Origin: Clostridia bacterium
GTDB taxonomy: Bacteria; Bacillota; Clostridia; Christensenellales; Aristaeellaceae
DNA: 64,000 bases
Assembly: GCA_017516765.1 (NCBI GenBank)
Contig: JAFXBE010000026.1
Coordinates: 1 to 64,000, forward strand
Direction: 5' to 3'
The notes below the pieces were generated by a model. It did no database searches, was not told the origin of the DNA, and saw nothing but the letters and a program-made list of their open reading frames with translations. A program made the translations under genes and the position numbers. Shown piece by piece: positions 1 through 8,289 of the stretch; positions within the stretch are counted from its first letter, which is position 1; every line of letters begins with the position of its first letter.

Positions 1-89
1 GGAGCCTACGGCTCCCCGGGCGGCAAACGGCGATAGGAACCCCTTGCTACGCAAGGGTTCCGAAACCACCGTACACGCCGCTGGTTTCG
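1..89. repeat. Cluster of palindromes (possible repeat element)
   Basis: Three inverted repeats lie back to back: GGAGCC/GGCTCC at 1-15, a GGAACCCCTTGC/GCAAGGGTTCC pair at 36-61 with one bulged C, and CGAAACCA/TGGTTTCG at 61-89. There is no credible coding frame. The density of hairpins suggests a structured RNA end or a dispersed palindromic element, but only one copy is visible, so repeat status is inference. Confidence 0.4.
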
Positions 90-147
90 GATTGACAATC
101 GGAGGGCTGCGGCCCGACCATACCTCTGGGACTTCTTTGATAGTCTG

Positions 148-173
148 AAGCGGCACCTTTGTGTGCCGCTTGT
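148..173 (+). terminator. Hairpin, possible weak terminator
   Basis: AAGCGGCAC (148-156) pairs with GTGCCGCTT (163-171) around a 6-nt loop. The U-tract is poor (TTGTTGATTT), so termination would be weak. It separates the palindrome cluster from the promoter of the next gene. Confidence 0.4.
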
Positions 174-199
174 TGATTTGTGTACTGATGTGATAAAAT
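171..199 (+). promoter_or_regulatory. Promoter of nucleotidyltransferase gene
   Basis: An extended -10 element TG-A-TAAAAT (191-199) has a weak -35 TTGTTG (171-176) 17 nt upstream of the hexamer. The start codon follows 33 nt after the -10. Confidence 0.45.
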
Positions 200-231
200 G
201 GAAACGGAAAATTGTATTCTTGGAGATCATT

Positions 232-873
232 ATGCAAAAACAATTGGCGATTCTCGATAAAGAGATAGAATTACTAAGCCGCGATAAAAGCACTCGCGGC
301 ATAATGCTGATGGGGTCTGTTGCTTACGGAACAGCCACAGAAGATTCGGATCTGGATATACTGGTTCTGTGCGATAAAGACGAATTCATAAGTAAATACG
401 TCGAGAACATTTTGGTTGAGATTCATTTTCATCAATTTGATACATTGAGAAAGAAACTGCAGTCCAATCCGATGGAGGTTTATCGATACATATATTCAAA
501 AATTGTGCTTGACGATGGAAAACTGGCTGAATTATCTGCCGAAGCGCACAGCATATATAGAAACTATATGACACCCAATAAAGAAAAGAAAAACATAGTC
601 TACTGGCTTTCGGCAACGAAAAGCAAATTGTTATCCGCAATAAAATGCAATGACAACGTGAGAATATCATACCTTGTATCAACAAATACATGGAAAGTGC
701 TTGAAGGCGTGTGGGCTATGAATAATAAACCCATCCCGCCATCAAGCCTGGCTTTTCACACACACAATGTATTATGCTTTCCGTTGGACAATTGGTTTGA
801 AAATCTGTTTGCCGGAGAACTCTTATCAAGGGCTGACACAATGATAAAGATGATAGATATAATATGCAAATGA
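232..873 (+). CDS. Nucleotidyltransferase-domain protein
   Basis: A 213-residue protein of the Pol-beta-like nucleotidyltransferase superfamily. The GS-x-A-Y-G-T-A-x-x-x-S-D-L-D motif near residues 28-42 holds the metal-binding aspartates of the minimal nucleotidyltransferase fold. Such proteins transfer nucleotides to antibiotics, proteins or toxin partners; the substrate cannot be read here. The ATG at 232 is chosen over an upstream in-frame ATG at 163 because GGAG lies at 222-225. The gene is clearly richer in A+T than everything downstream and is flanked by hairpin-rich DNA, suggesting horizontal acquisition. The C-terminal half (about 110-213) is helical and could be a HEPN-like or aminoglycoside-transferase-type tail. 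There is no HEPN partner gene beside it. Confidence 0.7.
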   Translation: MQKQLAILDKEIELLSRDKSTRGIMLMGSVAYGTATEDSDLDILVLCDKDEFISKYVENILVEIHFHQFDTLRKKLQSNPMEVYRYIYSKIVLDDGKLAELSAEAHSIYRNYMTPNKEKKNIVYWLSATKSKLLSAIKCNDNVRISYLVSTNTWKVLEGVWAMNNKPIPPSSLAFHTHNVLCFPLDNWFENLFAGELLSRADTMIKMIDIICK

Positions 874-1149
874 CCATATAGAAGCGCACCGGCCCCCCGA
901 CAGTTTCACGCTTGTCAGATAAACGGAAACATCCTCCGTTTTCGGAAGGCGTAATGATGCACTCATTCCGGTGCATTTGTTATCACCGTTTTCAGATTGA
1001 GCAGAAAAGTTGCGGTTCTATATGCTTACGAGTATCCAAATCAGCGGCATCATTCGATTTTGACAATGCCGTTTTATTCATGCTGTCACGCTTCTGCGTG
1101 TGAGCCGATAATCGGATCGGGAAGAAGGCGGCAAATTCGTTGGCGATGC
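874..1149. other. Non-coding, hairpin-rich intergenic stretch
   Basis: No gene is supported. Small perfect inverted repeats occur at 921-941 (AAACGGA/TCCGTTT), 957-976 (ATGCAC/GTGCAT), 1087-1100 (CACGC/GCGTG) and 1105-1115 (CCGAT/ATCGG). GCACCGG (885-891) is also complementary to CCGGTGC (967-973). The first hairpin could terminate the nucleotidyltransferase transcript. The rest resembles the palindromic DNA at the left end of the window. Confidence 0.4.
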
Positions 1150-1178
1150 TTGCCAGAGCGAAAGATGCAAGCTATAAT
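1150..1178 (+). promoter_or_regulatory. Sigma-A-type promoter of rph-rdgB
   Basis: TTGCCA (1150-1155), a 17-nt spacer and a perfect TATAAT (1173-1178). The transcript would begin near 1185, about 40 nt before the start codon, and carries AGGAGG at 1211-1216. Confidence 0.75.
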
Positions 1179-1225
1179 GAAGCTATTCATTCCATATATA
1201 TGTCTGAGCCAGGAGGTTGTTAACG

Positions 1226-2536
1226 ATGAAGCGCCACGATGGAAGAAAAACATTTGAGATCCGTCCCTGCCAAATCATTACCGATTTTGCCGAAAATGCT
1301 TATGGCAGCTGCCTGATCTGCACCGGTAAGACCAAGGTTATCTGTACTGCCAGCGTCGAAGAAGGGGTACCCTCCTTCCTGCGCAATTCCGGCCGCGGCT
1401 GGGTAACGGCCGAATATGCCATGCTTCCCGCCTCCACCAATACCCGTAAAGCCCGCGACGGCATCAAGAAAGATGGTCGCAGCGTCGAGATACAGCGCCT
1501 GATCGGACGCTCTCTGCGTCAGGCAATCGATATGACAAAGTTGGGCGAACGTACCATTACCCTGGACTGCGATGTGCTGCAGGCGGACGGCGGTACCCGC
1601 ACAGCATCGATCACGGGTGCCTTCGTCGCACTGTGTCTGGCTGTCCACAAGCTGATGGAAAACGGTTTGGTTACCGAAAACCCCATCATTTCACAGGTGG
1701 CGGCAGTAAGCGCTGGGATCGTTGAGGATACTGCGCTTCTGGATCTTTGCTATGTGGAAGACAGCAATGCACAGACCGATATGAATCTGGTCATGAACCA
1801 CAAGGGTGAATTTATCGAACTGCAAGGCACAGGCGAAGGCAGAGCCTTTACTAACCGTGAACTGAATCAACTGCTCAACGCAGGGCGTGCGGGCATCCGT
1901 GCTCTGATGCGCTGTCAGCGGGAGGCATTGGAACGCTGCTTCTATCTGCTGCCCAAGCCCCGTATCGCAGTGGCCAGCGGCAATGCCCACAAGCTGCGCG
2001 AACTGGGCGAACTCTTTAACGGACAATACGAGCTAATTTCTATGAAGGATGCCGGCTTTACCGGCGATCCCGAAGAAAACGGCGATAGCTTTGAAGCCAA
2101 TGCCATTATCAAGGCGGAAGCGGTAATGCGCGAAACCGGCCTTCCCACGCTTGCGGATGACAGTGGTCTTTCGGTTGATGCATTGGGCGGTCAGCCCGGT
2201 GTTTACAGTGCCCGTTATGCCGGAGAACACGGTAACGACGGTGCCAACAATGAGTTGTTGCTGAAAAACATGGAGGATATCGAAGACCGTACTTGTCGTT
2301 TCGTATGTGCGATGGCGCTCGCGCTTCCCGGCGGGAAAACCCGTGTGGTTCGGGGTGAATGCGTGGGCGAACTGCTTCGGGAGCTGACGGGCGAAGGCGG
2401 TTTCGGATATGATCCCCTCTTCCTGTACAAATCAGGAAAGACCTTTGCCGAGATGTCTGAAAAGCAGAAGAATAAAGTAAGCCACCGCGCCGTTGCTGCA
2501 GAAGCCATGTACGAAGTGCTCAGGGAGGAACTGTAA
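1226..2536 (+). CDS. rph-rdgB: Fused RNase PH / RdgB (ITP/XTP pyrophosphatase)
   Basis: A 436-residue two-domain protein. Residues 1 to about 240 are RNase PH, a phosphorolytic 3'-5' exoribonuclease that trims tRNA 3' ends. It begins with the RHDGR motif and has SVEIQRLIGRSLR and CDVLQADGGTR. Residues about 246-436 are the RdgB/HAM1 non-canonical purine NTP pyrophosphatase, which removes ITP, dITP and XTP; it shows SGNAHKLREL, ADDSGL, GYDPLF and SHRA. The ATG at 1226 follows AGGAGG by 9 nt; an in-frame TTG at 1217 directly abuts the ribosome binding site and is unlikely. The next gene follows after 3 nt, so they are co-transcribed. Rph and RdgB genes are often neighbours in Firmicutes; here they are one open frame. 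Confidence 0.93.
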   Translation: MKRHDGRKTFEIRPCQIITDFAENAYGSCLICTGKTKVICTASVEEGVPSFLRNSGRGWVTAEYAMLPASTNTRKARDGIKKDGRSVEIQRLIGRSLRQAIDMTKLGERTITLDCDVLQADGGTRTASITGAFVALCLAVHKLMENGLVTENPIISQVAAVSAGIVEDTALLDLCYVEDSNAQTDMNLVMNHKGEFIELQGTGEGRAFTNRELNQLLNAGRAGIRALMRCQREALERCFYLLPKPRIAVASGNAHKLRELGELFNGQYELISMKDAGFTGDPEENGDSFEANAIIKAEAVMRETGLPTLADDSGLSVDALGGQPGVYSARYAGEHGNDGANNELLLKNMEDIEDRTCRFVCAMALALPGGKTRVVRGECVGELLRELTGEGGFGYDPLFLYKSGKTFAEMSEKQKNKVSHRAVAAEAMYEVLREEL

Positions 2537-2539
2537 GCC

Positions 2540-3049
2540 GTGGGAAAGCGGATTGTTGCATTATCGGATTCCCACGGTGCCAGAGAGCAGCTTGAACGGG
2601 CTATCGAGCTGGCATATGCCGCGGGGCGCGTGGATGAATTGCTGTTTCTGGGCGATGGTGTACGAGAATGGGAGCAGGCAGTCTGCTATCTGCCTGCCCA
2701 GTATCCGCAGGCCTCCTGCCGATATGTGCTGGGCAATAATGATTTTGGGTGCACGGGGCAGGATGAGATCCTGTTTGAAGTGAACGGTGTGCGCATCTAT
2801 GCTTGCCACGGGCATTGGGTCGGCGTAAAAACCAGCCTCACCCGACTGATGTTCAAAGCCATGCAGCATCAGGCCAAGATCGCATTCTACGGGCATACCC
2901 ATGTTTCGGCTGTGGAAGAATCGGGCGGGGTCACCACAGTATGCCCCGGCTCTGTGCGCGATACCTACCGCCGCACCAGCTGTGCTTATGCCGAGGTGAT
3001 CGTATCGGACGACAGCACGTTTTCTGTGCGCCTTGTGCCGTGGGAATAA
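2540..3049 (+). CDS. YfcE/MJ0936-type metallophosphoesterase
   Basis: A 169-residue calcineurin-like phosphoesterase of the YfcE type. It has the ordered metal-binding motifs D-S-H-G near residue 10, G-D-G, G-N-N-D, G-H-W and G-H-T-H. Members hydrolyse phosphodiesters with Mn2+ in the cytoplasm; the physiological substrate is generally unknown. The start is GTG at 2540, supported by GGGAGGAA at 2523-2530 inside the end of rph-rdgB. The 3-nt spacing from that gene indicates one operon. Gene order rph-rdgB-yfcE is common in Clostridia. Confidence 0.88.
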   Translation: MGKRIVALSDSHGAREQLERAIELAYAAGRVDELLFLGDGVREWEQAVCYLPAQYPQASCRYVLGNNDFGCTGQDEILFEVNGVRIYACHGHWVGVKTSLTRLMFKAMQHQAKIAFYGHTHVSAVEESGGVTTVCPGSVRDTYRRTSCAYAEVIVSDDSTFSVRLVPWE

Positions 3050-3069
3050 GTTTTACGGGGGTATGCTCC

Positions 3070-4329
3070 ATGCTCAATGCGATACAGAAGACGGAAGAGG
3101 CTCTGCGGCTTGCAGAGAAACTGGGCGGCAGAAACGGTCTCAACTGCATCGCAGAGCTCGATCCGACGGCAATGCAGCAGGCGCAGACGTTGGATAGCAG
3201 CTCCGGTCGTGAAGAGCTGCTTTTAAGCGGAATGCCTGTTCTTGTCAAGGATAATATCGATGTCTGCGGGCTTCACACTACTGCGGGCAGCCTTGCGCTT
3301 GCGGACAATATCGCTCTGTCGGATGCGCCTGTTATCGCCAATCTCCGGAAGAGGGGCGCAGTCATTATTGGCAAGACCAATATGACCGAGTTCGCAAACT
3401 ACACCACACAGGGAATGCCGGGCGGGTACAGCTCCCGTGGCGGTATGGTGATCCATGCGGCAGATCCGTCACTGAGCCCTTCCGGCTCCTCCAGCGGTTC
3501 TGCAGTGGCTGTTGCTGCGGGGATCGTACCGGCAGCAGTGGGTACGGATACCTCCTTTTCTGTTATTGCGTGTGCGCAGGATAACGGTATCTGCGGCGTG
3601 AAGCCGCCCGCCGGAACGCTGCCTGCCGATGGGATGATCCCCATTGCCAGAACGCTGGACAGCGCAGGCACCATGGCCAAGGATCTGCCCACTGCGCTGA
3701 GGCTGTATTCTGCCATGCGGGACGAATTGCTCCCGCAGATTGATCCCCTGCCGGTTCAAACCATGCGTATTGCAATCAATACAGCCAATTTGGACATGGT
3801 CTCTCCAAAGCAGAGAAGCTATTGCGACAGAACGGTCGCGCTCCTGCGGGCACGGGGAGCTTCTGTAAGTGAAGTTCTGCAGGAATATTCGCCGCATCAG
3901 CGCACGATTATGCAATGGGAATTCAAACCGCATCTGGAAGAATATCTGCATGCCTCGTCTGCTTCCCGTAAGACGCTGGCAGAGATCGTTGCGTTTTATG
4001 AAGAGAACCCCGAATGCATGAAATACGGTATTACGCTGCTCAAACAAGCGCTCTGCGAAACTCCCGGAGGTTTGCAGTCGGCTGTTTATCGAGATGCCAT
4101 GGAGAAGCGTAAGACAGAACAGTTCAAAGCGGCGCAGCTGCTGGCTCCCTATGATGCCGTGATCATGACCGGCCACACGAATATTATGCATTACTGTGGC
4201 ATGCCGTCTGTCTGCATTGCGGGAAAGGAAAAGAATGAACATGGCTTTTCCCGCTGTTTGATCCTCTACGGTATAGACGAATACCGTCTGTACAGCGCCG
4301 CAATGACGGTCGAGCAGCTGCTGCCGTAA
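3070..4329 (+). CDS. Amidase-signature family hydrolase
   Basis: A 419-residue amidase-signature enzyme that would hydrolyse a carboxamide with a Ser-cisSer-Lys triad. The lysine lies in PVLVKDNIDV, the cis-serine in the SGSSSGSAVAVAAG segment, and the nucleophile region reads GTDTSFSVIACAQ where most family members have GTDTGGS or GTETDGS. The nucleophilic serine position is kept, but the two flanking glycines are replaced. Overall it is closest in style to the peptide-amidase branch rather than GatA, and no gatB/gatC lie nearby. The start ATG at 3070 follows a G-rich ribosome binding site at 3057-3061. It is slightly short for the family. The substrate is unknown. Confidence 0.83.
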   Translation: MLNAIQKTEEALRLAEKLGGRNGLNCIAELDPTAMQQAQTLDSSSGREELLLSGMPVLVKDNIDVCGLHTTAGSLALADNIALSDAPVIANLRKRGAVIIGKTNMTEFANYTTQGMPGGYSSRGGMVIHAADPSLSPSGSSSGSAVAVAAGIVPAAVGTDTSFSVIACAQDNGICGVKPPAGTLPADGMIPIARTLDSAGTMAKDLPTALRLYSAMRDELLPQIDPLPVQTMRIAINTANLDMVSPKQRSYCDRTVALLRARGASVSEVLQEYSPHQRTIMQWEFKPHLEEYLHASSASRKTLAEIVAFYEENPECMKYGITLLKQALCETPGGLQSAVYRDAMEKRKTEQFKAAQLLAPYDAVIMTGHTNIMHYCGMPSVCIAGKEKNEHGFSRCLILYGIDEYRLYSAAMTVEQLLP

Positions 4330-4353
4330 AGGCGCACCGGACAAAGACTTTTG

Positions 4354-4393
4354 CTTCGCACAGATCCACGACGATTTGTGCGAAGTTTTTTTC
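4354..4393 (+). terminator. Rho-independent terminator after the amidase gene
   Basis: CTTCGCACA (4354-4362) pairs perfectly with TGTGCGAAG (4377-4385), followed by a run of seven T. It closes the rph-rdgB operon just ahead of the iscR promoter. Confidence 0.85.
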
Positions 4394-4402
4394 TTTATTC
4401 TA

Positions 4403-4431
4403 TTGACATTTGCCTGACCCGGTGCTATTCT
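4403..4431 (+). promoter_or_regulatory. Promoter of the iscR-nifS-iscU operon
   Basis: Consensus -35 TTGACA (4403-4408), a 17-nt spacer and -10 TATTCT (4426-4431). Transcription would start near 4438, inside the inverted repeat described next, as expected for a repressible promoter. Confidence 0.8.
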
Positions 4432-4435
4432 TTCA

Positions 4436-4466
4436 ATCGGAAATCCGATAAAAACAGTCGGATTTC
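4436..4466 (+). promoter_or_regulatory. Inverted-repeat operator at the iscR promoter
   Basis: The palindrome ATCGGA-AA-TCCGAT (4436-4449) is followed by a third half-site TCGGATTTC (4458-4466). GAAATCCGA and TCGGATTTC form a 9-bp inverted repeat with a 9-nt gap. It overlaps the predicted transcription start and ends just before the ribosome binding site. Rrf2 regulators such as IscR and CymR bind dyads of this size at their own promoters, so this is the likely autoregulatory site. Binding is inferred. Confidence 0.6.
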
Positions 4467-4482
4467 AGAAGGAGAGCTTTGA

Positions 4483-4911
4483 ATGAAGCTGTCAACACGA
4501 GGAAAATACGGGCTTTACGCCATGTACTATCTGGCGCAGCATTCCGGCGAAGGGCCTCAATCTTTGCAGAATATTGCGTCGATCGGTGTGCCGAAGCTAT
4601 ATTTGGAGCAGCTTTTGGGCAACCTGCGCCGGGAGGGGCTCATTTCCAGCGTGCGCGGCGTGCAGGGCGGCTACCAGCTTGCCAGAGATGCATCCCAGAT
4701 CACCCTGCTGGATATCGTTGATGCCATGGAAGGCCCCATCGAACTGAGCGAATGCACCAGCGACGAAAGCGCCTGCGATAAGTCTTGCTCCTGCCCGGTG
4801 CGGTGGGTCTGGCAGCAGGTGAGCGATTCGATCAACAACGAACTAAAGAAGATCCGTTTGTCAGATATGCTGAACAAACCGTTTGAAAGCGAGGAAATAC
4901 CCCATGAATAA
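4483..4911 (+). CDS. iscR: Rrf2-family regulator, IscR-like
   Basis: A 142-residue Rrf2 winged-helix repressor. The N-terminus [14 protein letters not shown] and the [10 protein letters not shown] wing are typical of the family. A cysteine cluster near residues 91-105 (C-x6-C-x3-C-x-C in [16 protein letters not shown]) matches the place where IscR binds a [2Fe-2S] cluster. It probably senses Fe-S or cysteine status and represses its own operon through the 4436-4466 palindrome. The ATG at 4483 follows GAAGGAGAG. Its last 8 nt overlap the start of the cysteine desulfurase gene, so the two are translationally coupled. Overlap with the CymR subgroup cannot be excluded. Confidence 0.88.
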   Translation: MKLSTRGKYGLYAMYYLAQHSGEGPQSLQNIASIGVPKLYLEQLLGNLRREGLISSVRGVQGGYQLARDASQITLLDIVDAMEGPIELSECTSDESACDKSCSCPVRWVWQQVSDSINNELKKIRLSDMLNKPFESEEIPHE

Positions 4912-6076
4912 AGTGATTTATATGGATAATGCGGCTACTACCGCCACCCGTCCTGAGGTACTGGAAGCTATGCTGCCGTATTTCGGTCAGACTTTCGGTA
5001 ACCCCAGCTCCATCCACGGTGTGGGCCGCGAGGCCCGCAAGGCTGTGGAAGCTGCCCGCAAGCAGGTGGCGGATGCCATTGGTGCGGAAGCCCGGGAAGT
5101 TTATTTTTCTGCCGGCGGCAGCGAAAGCGATAACTGGGCGATTCGCCTCGGCTGCGCTGCCATGAGCAAGAAGGGCAAGCACATCATTACCAGCGCAATC
5201 GAACACCACGCTATTCTGCACACCTGTGAAGCCATGGAAAAAGAAGGCTACCGGGTTACCTATCTGCCTGTAGACGAGTTCGGTCTTGTCAGCGTTGCAG
5301 ATGTGGAAAATGCCATCTGTGACGATACCGCCCTCATCACCATCATGGCTGCCAACAACGAGATCGGCACCCTGCAGCCCATCAAGGAGATCGCAGAGAT
5401 CGCCAAGGCGCACGGCGTTCTCTTCCATACTGATGCCGTGCAGGCCATCGGCGCCATTCCTGTGGACGTTAAGGAGTGGGGGGTGGACATGCTCAGCATG
5501 TCCGGCCATAAGTTCCACGGCCCCAAGGGGATCGGTGCGCTGTATGTCCGCAAGGGCATCCGCATGAGCAACCTGATCCACGGCGGCGCACAGGAGCGGG
5601 GTTTCCGTGCCGGTACCGAAAACCTTCCCGCCATCGTGGGCATTGGCAAAGCCATTGAGCTTGCCGTAGCCGAACTGCCCGAGTATACTGAAAAGATGAC
5701 CGCTCTGCGTGATCGTCTTATCGATGGGCTCACCGAACGGATTCCCGAGATCCGGTTGAACGGTCACCGCACCAAGCGTCTGCCCGCCAATGTGAACATC
5801 TCCATCCGCTATCTGGAGGGTGAATCCATCCTGATGCGTCTGGATCTGGCGGGTATCGAGGCCTCCAGCGGCTCTGCCTGCACCAGCGGCAGTCTGGATC
5901 CCAGCCATGTGCTGCTGGCCATCGGTCTGCCTCACGAGATCGCTCACGGCAGTCTGCGTCTTTCTCTCGGTATGGAAAATACCGAAGAAGAGGTGGAAAC
6001 AGTGCTCAACGAGCTGCCCAAGATCGTTGAAAACCTCCGTGCCATGAGCCCCCTGACCCCTGCTTATCTTCGTTAA
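4904..6076 (+). CDS. nifS: Cysteine desulfurase (NifS/IscS)
   Basis: A 390-residue PLP-dependent cysteine desulfurase that turns L-cysteine into alanine and an enzyme persulfide for Fe-S assembly. It begins with the typical YMDNAATT. The PLP lysine is K203 in [10 protein letters not shown]. The persulfide cysteine is C326 in the [17 protein letters not shown] loop, the long flexible loop of the IscS/NifS (class I) group. The start ATG at 4904 overlaps iscR by 8 nt and precedes the scaffold gene iscU by 42 nt, so the three form one Fe-S operon. It is the only desulfurase in the window. Confidence 0.95.
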   Translation: MNKVIYMDNAATTATRPEVLEAMLPYFGQTFGNPSSIHGVGREARKAVEAARKQVADAIGAEAREVYFSAGGSESDNWAIRLGCAAMSKKGKHIITSAIEHHAILHTCEAMEKEGYRVTYLPVDEFGLVSVADVENAICDDTALITIMAANNEIGTLQPIKEIAEIAKAHGVLFHTDAVQAIGAIPVDVKEWGVDMLSMSGHKFHGPKGIGALYVRKGIRMSNLIHGGAQERGFRAGTENLPAIVGIGKAIELAVAELPEYTEKMTALRDRLIDGLTERIPEIRLNGHRTKRLPANVNISIRYLEGESILMRLDLAGIEASSGSACTSGSLDPSHVLLAIGLPHEIAHGSLRLSLGMENTEEEVETVLNELPKIVENLRAMSPLTPAYLR

Positions 6077-6118
6077 GTATCGATACACCAAGCAACAGAT
6101 TACAAGGAGGATCATCCC

Positions 6119-6493
6119 ATGTACAGCGAAAAAGTGATGGATCATTTTGCAAATCCCCGCAATGTAGGCGAGATCGAGGGCGCTTCCGGTTCCGGCACCG
6201 TCGGCAACGCCAAGTGCGGAGATATTATGAAGATGGATATTCAGGTCGAGAACGGCATCATCGTTGATGTGAAGTTCAAGACCTTCGGCTGCGCTGCCGC
6301 TGTTGCCACCAGCAGCATGGCCACCGAAATGGTCAAGGGCAAGACCATCGAAGAAGCCCTTGCCCTTACCAACAAGGCTGTTGCAGAAGCGCTGGACGGT
6401 CTGCCCCCCGTGAAGATGCATTGCTCTTTGCTGGCGGAAGAGGCGATCCATGCCGCTATCGAAGATTATCAGAAGAAGCATCCCCAGGGCTGA
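6119..6493 (+). CDS. iscU: Fe-S cluster scaffold IscU/NifU N-terminal type
   Basis: A 124-residue scaffold protein on which [2Fe-2S] and [4Fe-4S] clusters are built from sulfur supplied by the upstream desulfurase. The three cluster cysteines are in GNAKCGD, FGCAAAVA and MHCSLLAEEA, and the ligand-exchange aspartate follows the first. The length equals IscU and lacks the extra NifU domains. A strong AAGGAGG ribosome binding site precedes the ATG at 6119. hflX follows after 23 nt and may be read through from the same promoter. Confidence 0.95.
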   Translation: MYSEKVMDHFANPRNVGEIEGASGSGTVGNAKCGDIMKMDIQVENGIIVDVKFKTFGCAAAVATSSMATEMVKGKTIEEALALTNKAVAEALDGLPPVKMHCSLLAEEAIHAAIEDYQKKHPQG

Positions 6494-6516
6494 GGGGATA
6501 CTTGAAAGGAAAACCT

Positions 6517-8289
6517 ATGCCAGAAGTTCATGGTAACCTGGAAGGAATCCGCAAAAGTGTATTGGACGAAATGGCTGCCTTCTACGATGTGCAGCTTGAT
6601 AGTGATATCTTTATGCCGCAGGACTTGCTTCAAAGCCTCTGCGGCTATTCTGCGTTTCTGAATCGGGAGGTAGCCCTCTACATTACCCGCGATGGCGAGA
6701 TCGCCGATGTGTTTATCGGAAAATCCGCCAGTATCGATCTGCCGGATGTGCGCCTGCGCCGTTCCGAACGCCGCCTGTCCATGATCCGCTGCATCCATAC
6801 CCACCCCAGTGGTACAGGAATGCTCAGCGACGTGGACATCAGTGCGCTTACCAGTATGCGTTTTGATGCCATGTGCGCCGTGGGTGTGGCAGCCGATGGG
6901 CACATGACCAGCGCCCAGTGCGCCTTCCTGGATCCTTCTGCTGCGGATGGGGTAAACCGTACCGAATTGGTCAACGCCCGCAGGCTGCCTCAGCAGGAAT
7001 GGATGACGTTGATCGACGAAGCCGATAAAGCCTATTTCGCAGAGATCAAGGAAGAAAAGGACGGGCTTGAGCGGGCTGTGCTGGTAGGCATTGAAAACGA
7101 GCAATCCCTCGACGAGCTGGAGGAGCTTGCCAAGACCGCCGGTGCGGAAACGGTGCTTCGCGTATTGCAAAAGCGTCCCTCTCCGGATACGGCGTTCTGT
7201 ATCGGCAAGGGCAAGGCAGAAGAGCTTGCCCTGCGCTGCCAGGCGGTCAATGCCGATGTGGTCATTTTCGATAACGAGCTTTCCGGCGTAATGCAGAAAA
7301 ACCTCGAGGAAATGCTGCGGGTAAAGGTCGTGGACCGTACTGCACTGATCCTTGATATCTTCGCTGCCCGCGCTTCCACCCGCGAAGGCAAACTGCAGGT
7401 GGAAATGGCACAGCTCCAGTACCGCAGCCAGCGTCTGCTGGGGCAGGGTCTGGTGTTGAGCCGTCTGGCAGGCGGTATCGGCACCCGCGGCCCCGGCGAG
7501 AGCAAGCTGGAGGTGAACCGCCGCCGTATCCGCGAACGGCTTACCGATCTGCGCCGGGAGCTTGAACAGATCGAGAAACAGCGTACCCTGCGCCGCCAGA
7601 ACCGCGAGAAGAACAACATCCCTGTTGTTGCACTGGTGGGCTATACCAACGCAGGCAAATCCACTCTTTTCAACCTGCTCACCGGCTCCGACGTATATGC
7701 GATGGATCAGCTCTTTGCAACGCTGGACAGCGTTTCCCGCCCTGCGGTGCTGCCTCACGGCGGCAAGATCCTGCTGGTAGACACGGTCGGGTTCATCAGG
7801 AAATTGCCCCACGATCTGGTCAAGGCCTTCCGGGCAACGCTGGAAGAAGCCAAGCTTGCCGATGTGTTGGTGATCGTCTCCGATGCTGCCGATCAAGAAC
7901 TGCCGAACCGTCACCGCACCGTGGAAGAAGTACTGGACAGTCTTGGAGCTACCGAAGCGCCGCGGATCGATGCTTTGAACAAATGCGATCTTTGTCGGGC
8001 CGGTGAGGATCTGCTTCCCGGCTCCGTACGGATCAGCGCCCGCACCGGTGAAGGTACCGATCTGCTTTTGTGCAAAATCGAAGAGGCATTGGATGCGGGT
8101 ACACAGGAAATACAGTTTCTGCTTCCGTTTGACCGCTATCAGGCTATGGCGAAACTGCGCAAGCTGGGCAGTGTTCTCAGTGAAGAATACGTGGATGAAG
8201 GCGCATTGCTCACCATGCGGCTTGGGGTCTCCGAAATCGCATATGCGGAACAGCTGGGTGTAAAAATCCTGGATAAGGACAGAAAGTAG
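6517..8289 (+). CDS. hflX: GTPase HflX with N-terminal JAB-like extension
   Basis: A 590-residue ribosome-splitting GTPase. The C-terminal part is classical HflX: glycine-rich linker GGIGTRGPGESKLE, then the G domain with G1 GYTNAGKST (from residue 375), G3 DTVGFI, G4 NKCD and G5 SARTG. HflX rescues stalled or heat-damaged ribosomes. About 190 residues precede the HflX domain. They contain H94-T-H96-P-S-G and S104-D-V-D107, spaced like the JAMM/RadC metal site (H-x-H-x7-10-S-x2-D). The glutamate expected upstream is not obvious. E. coli HflX is about 160 residues shorter; extended versions occur in Clostridia. The ATG at 6517 follows AAAGGA. Confidence 0.9.
   Translation: MPEVHGNLEGIRKSVLDEMAAFYDVQLDSDIFMPQDLLQSLCGYSAFLNREVALYITRDGEIADVFIGKSASIDLPDVRLRRSERRLSMIRCIHTHPSGTGMLSDVDISALTSMRFDAMCAVGVAADGHMTSAQCAFLDPSAADGVNRTELVNARRLPQQEWMTLIDEADKAYFAEIKEEKDGLERAVLVGIENEQSLDELEELAKTAGAETVLRVLQKRPSPDTAFCIGKGKAEELALRCQAVNADVVIFDNELSGVMQKNLEEMLRVKVVDRTALILDIFAARASTREGKLQVEMAQLQYRSQRLLGQGLVLSRLAGGIGTRGPGESKLEVNRRRIRERLTDLRRELEQIEKQRTLRRQNREKNNIPVVALVGYTNAGKSTLFNLLTGSDVYAMDQLFATLDSVSRPAVLPHGGKILLVDTVGFIRKLPHDLVKAFRATLEEAKLADVLVIVSDAADQELPNRHRTVEEVLDSLGATEAPRIDALNKCDLCRAGEDLLPGSVRISARTGEGTDLLLCKIEEALDAGTQEIQFLLPFDRYQAMAKLRKLGSVLSEEYVDEGALLTMRLGVSEIAYAEQLGVKILDKDRK

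Noticed and set aside
997..1257. An open frame leading into the rph-rdgB region
   Set aside because: It has no ribosome binding site, spans a promoter with TATAAT and overlaps the real start in another frame.
4832..6481. A 549-codon minus-strand open frame
   Set aside because: It lies antisense to nifS and iscU, and arises from G+C-rich codon structure.
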